Assembly (NCBI GenBank): GCA_036250225.1
Contig: JAPZLL010000008.1
Coordinates: 1,390,726-1,454,725, forward strand
Length of the DNA stretch: 64,000 nt
Direction of reading: 5' to 3'
DNA from: Cercophora sp. LCS_1
Taxonomy: Eukaryota; Ascomycota; Sordariomycetes; Sordariales; Lasiosphaeriaceae
Position numbers and translations under genes: made by a program. Below are positions 11,565-20,762 of the stretch, one piece after another (position 1 is the stretch's first letter; every line of letters starts with the position of its first letter). A model generated the notes under the pieces. It did no database searches and was not told the DNA's origin. It worked only from the letters and a program-made list of their open reading frames with translations.

Positions 11565-14500
11565 ATGGGACAAACCAGCGATACTCAGGAGCCTAGGCTC
11601 CAGGTCCCGAGATTTCTCCGCCTCAGCGCCACGGGCGACAGCGTCTCGCAAGTACATTCATGGCTCCTCCAGCTGGGCCTAGGGGAGGAAGCTGCTGCGC
11701 CGGTCGAGGTGGCGCAGCAACGCTTCGGATTCTGGACTCGGAATGCCGTCTTTGCGTTCCAAACCATGGCCGCCGAACAAGAACAGGCGCCTGGTCGAAC
11801 CTCCCCGCCAACCGGTGTTTACGATCTGGAGACGGGCATTTCCATGTTCGACAAGGTTCGCGGCGCAGGTGCTAGCCAACCGGAGGCATATTTCGTTGTC
11901 GGGCGCGTTACTTACGCCGGCGGCTCGCCTTGTTCTGGTGGCACCGTCTCGCTGTTTCGACGCTCGCTGCGAGCTGAGAAGGACGTCCAAAAGACCGTGA
12001 CAAGCGCCGAGAGCTACTTTCTGCTGCGCTACGCGATGCCCGAGTCGGAGAGGGCAGCGGCGAAGACGGGGCCGCTAGCGTTGGGCCTCCAAGTGCGATT
12101 AGGCTCTGCCGTGGTGTTCAAGACACCGGTGGACCAGCTCCTGCTGAACCCGGAGCCGCTGGCACTGGTTGACGTCAAGTTGACGACGGCGGCCGAGAAA
12201 GCAGTAACGTTCACGCAGATTATGGACGTGATGTCACATGCGCTTACTGATAGTCTAGAGGCGAAGCTCGATGTGGGTACGAAAGAGGTCCGAGATGGGC
12301 GGGTTTCGGTAGGGCGCGTCATGGCCCAGCTGAAGGAGGATGAGGATTCTCAGGACATGTCCTTTTTGTCTCACTTGGGCAACCTGGATCAGTCGGCATC
12401 GGAACAACTTGTCAACGTTGTTGCCTCGCAGCGATTGGCCGAGTTCACAGCGGCCAAGGGGGCGAAGGTCCCGGCCGATATCGTCTTTGCAGTCATTGGC
12501 GGAAGCGTCCTGGGCACCATCGCGATGCGCAGCGAGAACGGAAGCGATCGGCTTGGTTGATGCCCAGGCAAGTTCGGAGGCTATTCTCGGCATGATTTGT
12601 GCACTGGATGACACTATGGTGCACGAATGCGTGGAGCTGGCCGTCAAGTCGAAGCTGGTGCCTTCCGATTCGCTGGATAAACTTCCGGCAGCGCTGAAAT
12701 CATTGGCAGTGCTTCGCAAGGCGGGGGCCACGGACGCCCACGCAAGATCGACGGCTTCCGATCTCGAGGATTTCTGGTCGCTTGCTCACTACATGCTTGC
12801 GTCGGGCAAGGCCGAGAGAATCAAGAACATTCTGGAGGAGTCCAATGAAGTCGGGCAAGTCTATACTCCGGATGGATGGACGAAACGGATCATGACCGAG
12901 ATTCTAGGCGCCAGCCTTGAGCTCGCCTCGTCCAAGAAAGCTTTGCCAACAACCGGATCCGCTCCCAGGAAGCAGGGCGCCCCCGACCCGTCCTTCGAAA
13001 TCCAGACGCCAACTCAACTGTTTACTTCGATGCTGCGGCGGGATCTTTCCGAGCGTGGCGGGCCGTCTAGTAAGAAAACCCCACGGCGATGCGACGGCGC
13101 CTTCAAGGACGACGACGAGGCCGAGCGGGTTTCGGAGTTCCTTGATCGTTTTCCCGACTTCGACCTTCTCAAGACCAACGTCGAGGTCTTTTTCTGAGGT
13201 GGCAGGCCAGGTGACGAGGCGTCGGGAAAGATGGCAGCAGCGTCCAAGTCCCCCCCTAGCACCACCCCTGACGAGGGAGACGCAAAGTTGAAGGAGCCCC
13301 TCAAAAGGCTCTAGCGCGTCTTCAAAGTCGCCCCCACATATGAGCACACCACCGGATTGCTCAAGGCTGGCACAGGCTCCGCCTACTCCATCCACGCTCT
13401 CGGCAAAGGTCAGTTGGCCTCCAAGCTCAAAGGCGACGATGCCTTCAGCGAGGCCGACATCGATGCCATTTATCGCAAGGCCAATGACGTGACCCTTGCC
13501 GTGAGCTTCGTCGCGGGCAAGCTCCAAGGGCTACCCAACGCGCTCGCCATCCCCGGCATCTCAGCCAAGGTGGGCCTCGAAAAGAGGGCCGAGGTTGAGC
13601 AGTTGATCCCTAGCCTTCGGACGCTCTTTAACTTTGGGGACAGCTGCGACTGCGCTAGCTGCATGAGCGTCTACGGCCCGGCGGCTTACCTAGTCGATAC
13701 GCTCGAGTTTCTCGAAGCGAGGGAGGTTGTCCGAGTTTCGAACGGGAGCAGGCTCAGTGCAGAGCTCCTCATCCAGATGGCGAGGCCGGACGTTGCCCAC
13801 CTGGATTTGAGCTGCATCAACATAAACGTCACGATACCTTACATCGATATCGCCTGCGAGGTCATCGAGGAGTTCATCTCTCCCAGCTACAGAGAAATTT
13901 CCTGGGAAAACCTGGAGCTGACGAGGGAGAATGTCTTCGCCGTAGTATGGACGGCACTAGACGTCGAATGCGGCGAGGATGCCGTCATGACGACGCATGG
14001 CATGCTGGGCTTCTTCGAATACGCCATAGTCCGCCACGAAGACGCGGTGATCAAGGCGGTCGCGCAAGGTTTTGGTAGCCAAGGCTTCAGCGTCACGCCT
14101 CTCCGGCAGACCACAGGCACCTCAGCCGAGCGGGCCAGTCTGCCCAAGTGCATCAGCCGAGGCGTCTACGACAAACTGGCCGAAGCCGCGGCACAGCCCA
14201 GCCTTCCCTTCCACCTCGACAACGCCGAAGGCCGCCAATACTTTGACAAATTGTTTGGCGTCCCCCGCGAGGAGCTCATCGAGCTCCTCACCCCTGTCGC
14301 GCAGTTGCCCGACACAGCCGACCCCGTCATCCTGGCCGAGTTCCTCTGCCTCTCATCCAAGGAGCTGTCGCTCATCACGCAGCCTGCCACCGATCCGAGG
14401 CCCTACTGGATCGTTGGCGACGCGCCCGACCTGATCGCCACGCTCCGAAACGTTGAAACCTTTGTCGACAATACCGCCGTCACCTACGCCCACCTCCTGG

Positions 14501-16618
14501 CCCTGCTCCGCGCTCGCGCCTGGATGAACCCCGACGGCTAGCTCAGCATCCTACACAAAGACGCCTCGTGCACCCTCGGCACCAAGGAAATCACCAACCT
14601 TTCCGCCCCGGCTCTCGACCGCTTCCACCGCTTCGTCCGGGCCCTCGGGTCCGGCGGATCCGACAACTGGACTATCTCCGCCATAGACCGCGCGATCGGG
14701 ATGCCGGCCGTCGGGGCGGGCGCTCTCGGCCTGCCCTTCCTCCACCGAGTTCGCATGATAGGCAAGCTCCGTGCCCGTCTGCCGCCCGCCGCCCGCCGCC
14801 CGCCGCCCCATCGCTGTCCGGCCGCGCGGCCGTGCAAGACTTGCTCGACTGGTTCGGTCCGCTGGTTTGGAGGCGGGAGGGTAGCGACGATGATGCCGGA
14901 TCCCGAGGATCTCGGCAACGGCGGCATGCAGAACGACACGGTCAGGAGGCGGCATGCCATCAGGCTGGCGACGACGGAGAGGGACCCTAAGACGGGCTCG
15001 TGGTCGGCCAGGGCCCTCTCGGGCGACGCCGTCTACCACCCGCCCGACGGGTCCTACACGCTGGACACGTCGACCGATCCGGAAGTGCTGAAGAAGGTGG
15101 TTTCGCTCAACTACTGGGACCTGGGTTCCACGTTCGGCAGCGTCGTCACGACCCGGCTGCCGGACCCCAAGCTGGCGGGCTGGCCCAACGTTGGTGTCTG
15201 GCTGATCGGCGAGTTCGGGCTGAGCGGTTCCCGCAGCGTGCCCCGGACCCACGCTTCGCGCTACTACGGCAGCCCGACCCGGTTCTCCCTGACGCCCGAC
15301 ATGATCGGCACGACCTACCGCGCTCACCTGTACACGTCGCGATCCACCATCGCCCCCAACATCCGTTCTGCCTTCGCCAAGGACGAGAAGGGGGTCTTGC
15401 CTCTCACGCCTTCCCTCAAGCCCCGGCAGATCCTCTGCCGCAGGACCCATGGCAACCTCCGCGTCGCCGCCTCGTCGCAGCTCTCGGCTGCCGACCTCTT
15501 CTCCTGGGCCAACCAGTTCCGCCTTCGGCGCACCGGGCTCGAGGACAACGCCGCCGGGTTCGAATGGCTCCTGCCCACGGGCACCTTTGTTCCCTTCTTC
15601 ATGAGCGGCAACAGGAACAAGTCGCTCGCCTTCACGCCCACCTTCGACACCCACCTGACCGTGTCCGGCATCTACGACCTGCTGTTCAAGGCCCTGGCGT
15701 TTGCCGGCGAATACATCGGCAGGGCGGCGGACTCGTCCAGCAGCAGCCTAAACGACGGGCTCCAGGCCGATGCCGAGAACGACCCCCGCTTCAACGAGCT
15801 CGTGGCAGTCTGGGAGAACCTTTGGGATCAGGCATTGACCCCCAAGTGCAAGGTGACGACCTTCTACCACCCGCTGATGGGGGTCATCCGCCGAGCGCTG
15901 TCGGAGGGCGGCACGGCCTAGGTTTTCCAGCGTAGCACGCAGCTAACCACTACAATCCGCTGACAGGCGGCGACCCTCTGACGCTCCCCGTTCTGCAGCC
16001 CTACCCGACCGAGGAGATGGACTTTGCGTCGTCCGACGCCTACGGGAGCTACAACTGGAGCTGTTCTTCCACGTCCCCTTCTGGGCGGCGTGTCGCCTCA
16101 ACGCTGACCAAAAGTTCGACGAGGCCCGCCAGTGGTTCCACTACATCTTCAACCCCCAGGGCGTCGCTCCGCTGCCGGGTCAGTAGCCCGCCAGCCCGCA
16201 GTCCAAGTACTGGGTCACCAAGCCCTTCTCCAAGATGACGGTGGCCGACTACGCGACCCAACTGATCGACAACACTCTGTACGGCGTGGCAGGATCCCAG
16301 CAGCAGCAGCAGCAGGGAGGCTTGCCGGCGGACGCCAGCACTGCCGCCACCGCCCTCTCCATCCGAGCGTGGCGCGCCAGGCCCTTTGCTCCGGACGTGA
16401 TCGCGCGCTTCCGTCCCGTGGCCTACCAGATCGCCGTCGTCATGAAGCACATCAAGAACCTGATAGACTGGGGCGACAGCCTGTTCCGGCAGCCGACACG
16501 CGAGTCGCTGGCCCAGGCCACGCTGCTGTACATGCTGGCCGACGAACTGCTGGACCTGGCATTACGAACCCGGACCAGATTCCGCTGTGCTGAGTTGAAC
16601 TCGAGACCAATTCTCGTA
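11565..16618 (+). pseudogene. Toxin-complex TcA-subunit-like (VRP1/neuraminidase-like) gene, broken
   Basis: The reading begins at an ATG at 11565 and runs about 5 kb. Family marks in order: a peptidoglycan-binding-like N-terminal region (HSWLLQLGLGEE), the VRP1-type segment with CDCASC followed by PAAYLVDTLEFL near 13650, a neuraminidase-like middle region (15.0-15.9 kb), a segment with WFHYIFNP near 16130, and IDWGDSLFRQP near 16480. Breaks: a frameshift near 12540-12560; in-frame stops at 13195, 13312, 14539, 15919 and 16184; frame changes around 15930-16065; an apparent loss of a large central portion near 14850; and an end near 16618 before the usual C-terminal TcB-binding part. In bacteria TcA forms the receptor-binding and translocation pore; homologues occur in some fungi, probably by transfer. 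Here it cannot make a full protein. Base composition stays GC-rich, so heavy RIP is not the main cause. Confidence 0.8.
16297..16316 (+). repeat. CAG trinucleotide run in the TcA-like pseudogene
   Basis: A short uninterrupted CAG run encodes six glutamines just before GGLPADAS. It is probably a slippage insertion and is not expected in the family core. Confidence 0.6.
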
Positions 16619-16656
16619 TGTGATACCTAATAGGTAGGTAGATAAGGGAATAGTTG

Positions 16657-18084
16657 CTAGCGAGGGTTTATTGTCATAGTACCCGGGTTCCTAAAACGAG
16701 GCATTTCGTCTTGCCACCTGATGATCTCCACAGCCACCCCGGCGCTGAAGCAAGCATCACGTAGCTGGTCGCGCTCCACCGGACCCCAATCTTCATCGGT
16801 GACCTTGAGCAGCCAAGTCAATTTCCGCAAACGTGGTGTCCATTTCCTCCAGTGTGCCAACCACGCCTCGATGAGGGGCAAGACGATGAAGTCAGGCCAA
16901 TCGTACCCAGGGCAAGGGTAACCGTCGTCGTTGATGGTCAGAGATTCCAGGCCGACGGGAAAACAAATGTCCAGTCGATCCCGGCCGTGACGTGTAAATC
17001 CGACCAAGAGTATCAGCGGCACCTCCAAGTGGGTGAGTCGTCCAAAGTCCCGCAGCGCATCCAAGGAGCCTTGGATGGTCAGATCGGGTAAGGCGCCGTT
17101 ATCATCCTCTCCACAGGCGACTGAGATGCTCAGGCTCCTGAGCGTGGACTTCACATGGCTCAGATCGGCGGTGATCTGGTCAAGATCGATCAGGTCCGTA
17201 CTATTGCGGTGGATGAGGTGTTTTGGTCGCAGGTCGTGGGCGTGCGGGTCGTACCACCACTCCCACTCCAGGACATCAAGCCGCTTTGTGGCGCGTAGCA
17301 GGTGACCCAGTGGTCCCTCACGGACGCCGGTGAGTTTCATCGACGTCAGGCTGTTGCAGGCCGGAGGCGTGCCGCTCGCAGAAGGCCACGAAAAATACAG
17401 CGGGCTGTCAAGCCTAGCGTGCAGGTGCTCCAAACTGGGGAGATAAAGCAAGGCGAGAACGTCTTTTGTGTTCCCAGGCATCAGCCAGCTGTAACCGGAT
17501 AGGGCGGGGAAAAAGTGGACTCTGCGCAGCTGTTGGAATGTCGGGAGTCTTCCCTTCTGTTCAGGCTCGCAAAGGGCAAAAGTGAGCATCTCTCCGAGAA
17601 AGTGGCTTTCCTTGACTATGCCAGACTCGAGGTGGAGAGACGACAGATTGGGCAGGCGCGACACAAGCAGGGCGTTCAAAGCGTCCACCGTCCCTTGCTT
17701 CAGTGTTTGGACCCACTCGTGACCATTCGGGAGCTGCATGGCGTCAATGCATGCAGTGAATTCGGCTAGATGTTCCCTCGCGATTGATATCTTTGGCGGC
17801 TGTCTTGAATACCAAATATCTGGACCCAAAAAGGCGTCGCCGTCCATCTTGAGTGTTTTGACATGGGCGGCAAGGTCTGGCTTCCGTAGCAAAGTCGACA
17901 GGAGCGGCGCAATCGGCGGGGTTTGGGATTCCTTCCACGTCAGCTCAATCGAAGAGTAGAGCAGAGGCTGGGCGACACTGCAGAGGGAGCTGCTGGTTTG
18001 GCAAACGGCGCGCAGGTCGGAGCAAGACAGCGACGAGAATATTTGCTGCAGCATCTCCACTGGGCACAGGTCGAGAGCCGCCAT
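16657..18084 (-). CDS. F-box protein with leucine-rich C-terminal region
   Basis: Uninterrupted frame of 475 residues. The ATG at 18084 was chosen because the upstream in-frame candidate at 18204 is GTG and because the F-box follows at once: LDLCPVEMLQQIFSSLSCSDLRAVCQTSSSLCSVAQPLLYSSI. Such proteins bind Skp1 through this 45-residue motif and act as SCF ubiquitin-ligase adaptors. The remaining sequence has irregular leucine-rich stretches (LSSLHLESG, LEHLHARLD, LRSLSISVA, LTHLEVPL, LRKLTWLL) that would form the target-binding surface. No intron is needed. The target cannot be inferred; the family is large and fast-evolving in filamentous fungi. The stop lies 40 bp from the end of the convergent TcA-like pseudogene. 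Confidence 0.85.
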   Translation of the reverse strand: MAALDLCPVEMLQQIFSSLSCSDLRAVCQTSSSLCSVAQPLLYSSIELTWKESQTPPIAPLLSTLLRKPDLAAHVKTLKMDGDAFLGPDIWYSRQPPKISIAREHLAEFTACIDAMQLPNGHEWVQTLKQGTVDALNALLVSRLPNLSSLHLESGIVKESHFLGEMLTFALCEPEQKGRLPTFQQLRRVHFFPALSGYSWLMPGNTKDVLALLYLPSLEHLHARLDSPLYFSWPSASGTPPACNSLTSMKLTGVREGPLGHLLRATKRLDVLEWEWWYDPHAHDLRPKHLIHRNSTDLIDLDQITADLSHVKSTLRSLSISVACGEDDNGALPDLTIQGSLDALRDFGRLTHLEVPLILLVGFTRHGRDRLDICFPVGLESLTINDDGYPCPGYDWPDFIVLPLIEAWLAHWRKWTPRLRKLTWLLKVTDEDWGPVERDQLRDACFSAGVAVEIIRWQDEMPRFRNPGTMTINPR

Positions 18085-18851
18085 TGTGGTTGCCGAATTT
18101 TTGAAGGGGTTGAATGCGGACTCAGGTGCTGGCTCAAGACTCCCTGGATTTGGGTTTGTGTTGAATCTGGCGGGCGCGTGTGTCCTAAAAATGGGGTCGC
18201 GCACTCATCGGCGTCTTTTGGAAAACTAAAGAAGAAAGCGGCGAGCCCGTGTTGGTGCCCGTGGCTAAAGCTCCAGCCCACAAACTTGCTTCCACATCCG
18301 GCTGAGTGGACCGGGATACCCCACTGCGCCACCAGAAGGCATATTGACCGACATCAAACCAGGTAACACCACTTCACTTTCCAGACGAAGGCGGAGATTT
18401 AGGGCTGCCGAAGCTCGCCGAGGTCGGTATCGCAAAACTCCACGTGCATGCAACCTGGTAACGCAAGGTTGGCGTTCTGTACCAAGGTAGATAAATAGGA
18501 TTGAAAGAAGGATTGGATTATATAGCGGGATGCGAGACTACTAAGGTAGTCTGCCACGGAAAATAAGTGGGTCCCGCTCAAAAATGGTTAGCCCAAAATC
18601 AGGCTCGCTTCACCCCCGGCTCAGCTTCGGCTCACCAGTGCTCACCCTGCTATGAAAATTGGCAAGTTTACGCGACATAGGAACCGATTTTGGGCCACCT
18701 CCGCAAAAAGGTGCCAAGATGGGAGGTCCCAGATATAGGACCCCCCATCCCAACAAAACAAACGCAGTCTTCAAAATACAGGTAAGAAACGGGTTCAGGG
18801 CTAACGTTTTCATTCTCCGTTTTGAGACTTTGCGTTGTAGTAACCATGCCT
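18085..18851. other. Intergenic region, F-box promoter side
   Basis: About 770 bp. The first part should carry the F-box gene promoter. From about 18580 the sequence changes character (GTGGGTCCCGCTC, runs of CTCACC), and it leads directly into the decayed tandem repeats, suggesting a transposon-derived segment of unknown type. No ORF is convincing. Confidence 0.35.
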
Positions 18852-18852
18852 G

Positions 18853-19050
18853 CCTACCGCACGACTGCCCCTGGCTATAAAAAGGCAGCTCGACCCGCCT
18901 TACTACCTACCGCACGACTAGTAGTCTCCTGACTATAAAGAGGCAGCTCGACCTGTCTTACTATCTACCATACAACTGTTATTTTCCTAACTATAAAAAG
19001 GTAGATCAACTAATCCTACTACTTACCGTATAACTTTTACCTTCTTATCC
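18853..19050. repeat. Three to four degenerate tandem repeats of 53-58 bp with rising C-to-T decay
   Basis: Unit starts at 18853 (CCTACCGCACGACT), 18906 (CCTACCGCACGACT), 18964 (TCTACCATACAACT) and 19022 (CTTACCGTATAACT). Each has a CTATAAAAAGG-like core followed by CAGCTCGACC or its decayed form TAGATCAACT. Units 1-2 are nearly intact, while units 3-4 differ mainly by C-to-T and G-to-A changes, as RIP produces. The array abuts the truncated 5' end of the HET gene. Confidence 0.75.
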
Positions 19051-19051
19051 C

Positions 19052-20402
19052 CAGAACGAGAACAACATTGCGGCCGGCAAAAATCTTGATATCCTGTTCG
19101 AAAATTTGTGGTTGATGCTTCTTAGCCCTTGGTGGCAGCGTGTTTGGTAAGCCCACATCCTTCCCCTGCGGAACGGGCCGCTGACGTCTATCGAACCTCA
19201 GGGTTGTTCAAGAACTTGCAGTGTCGAAACAAGCCATCATCTGCTACGGACACCTCCAGGCCAATTGGGCGATGTTTGTTACAGTCTCCGTGGAAACCAG
19301 CAGGCATGTTTTGCTAAACCTCTCCATGGAAAACCTCAACGTGCTGAGTCACTTTCGGGGTTTGATTATTGACTTCCAATACATTCGCGATGCGTGGTGC
19401 TCGGTTACTGGTGGCGCGCCGCTTCTTAAGCTCTTGGAAGACTTTAACACATGCCAAGCGACTGACGAACGCGACAAGGTCTTCGCCCTGCTAGGCGTGG
19501 CGTTACCGCACCAAAGAATCCTTATACGGACACAGTACCATTCTGACGTATTTGAGGTCTACCTCAAAACTGCGCTTGCGCTAATGCAGGATTCCAGAAC
19601 ATTTGATCTTTGGACTGGTGATCTCACTCGCAAGAGCCGAGGAGACCTGCCGAGCTGGGTTCCAGATTGGAATGCTGTATTTCTGGGAGCTGACCGAGCA
19701 AGATCAAAAGATCAGCATCTCTACAACGCATGCGGTCCGTTCGGTATGAAAGTTCTGTGCTCCTCTAGTGAATACTGGGAGTTCATCCGCCAGGAGATGG
19801 AGAAACTCCTCGTTTCACTGAATATGGGCAACGTGAGTATCCCTCGGGCCTTGGGAAAAGCGCTTGAAGATTACACTCAATTCTGTTACGACTACTTCTC
19901 CGAGTCTGGAGCGATTCCGCTGCGACAAATTAGCGAGGACCTGAAGGCTCACTGCACCCTTGAGGCTTGCGATTGGACAAGTGAGCTTTGGATCAAGAGA
20001 TTGTTCAACCGTTCTGCAGTTCTTCCAGGGGTCTTGGATTTAGACAACTCGAATACTCGCATCCAAATCCCTCATGAACTGGGCACCACTTTTCCGGACT
20101 ACCTTAATCTTCACTGGACACAGGAATACCTGCAGAGAATGCCCCTAGACATGGACGCCAAATTTTAAAGTCGGCATGATGGTCGCCTGAAGGCTCTCCT
20201 CTCAATAGAGTCCCTTCCTTTCAGCACTGTGTCCATTGTCGGCGAGAAGCTAATATCCTGGACCGACCAGACAGGGGCCATCTCTACCCTCTATGACTGG
20301 ATGGTCGATGTGGCCAGGCTACTGGACTTCCAGAACCTTTCGGATGCCATGATATTGCCCCTTGCACGGACGGTGAAAGGAGAGAGGGTTTACCTGCTGT
20401 AA
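19052..20402 (+). pseudogene. HET-domain (heterokaryon incompatibility) protein, 5' truncated and with an internal stop
   Basis: The frame before an intron (19147..19201, GTAAGC...CTCAG) reads FENLWLMLLSPWWQRVW and continues after splicing as VVQELAVSKQAIICYG, the classical central HET motif (W-x-R-x-W-x-x-Q-E). Later comes CQATDERDKVFALLGV, another HET hallmark, then DLPSWVPDW. The first part of the HET domain is missing: upstream lie decayed tandem repeats. One in-frame TAA at 20166-20168 interrupts the C-terminal region, after which the same frame stays open to 20402 (ending RVYLL). HET proteins trigger incompatibility cell death after recognition of non-self alleles; this copy should be inactive or at best give a truncated product. 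The TAA is a CpA-to-TpA transition away from a glutamine codon. Confidence 0.75.
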
Positions 20403-20762
20403 TGGTCGAAGCAGCTGGAATTTGGATGGGACCGAATATAGCGCTTTATTGTAGCGGTTCGCATTTGCCCACAGAGCCTTGGGCCAGAACGAGGATGCCG
20501 CCGCGGCTGCATCTAGGACAGTGCGAACATTTCCATGGTACCAAGTGCAGTTGATGTGTTTTGCAATGACAAAAAAGTAATTTCACGCACACTTCAGCCG
20601 TTTTGGCAACTGGTTCTTCGCTTCCCACGTCCATACCACTCGCCCAATTCCTTCCCACTGTGATTTCATCCATCACTAATTATAAACCGTCAAACTACTC
20701 CCCTTGTGCCAGACTCCGACGCACTTCCGCTGGCTTCAGTTTCCACTCGATCCCAAACCACC
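20403..20762. other. Intergenic region between HET pseudogene and TPR-like gene
   Basis: About 360 bp between two convergent 3' ends. Nothing recognisable. Confidence 0.35.

Noticed and set aside
14551..15654. 367-codon minus-strand ORF (and a 311-codon plus-strand ORF at 15000-15935)
   Set aside because: Both lie across the TcA-like coding region in other frames. They are Arg/Gly/Pro-rich, as expected from shadows of GC-rich coding DNA, with no domain signal.
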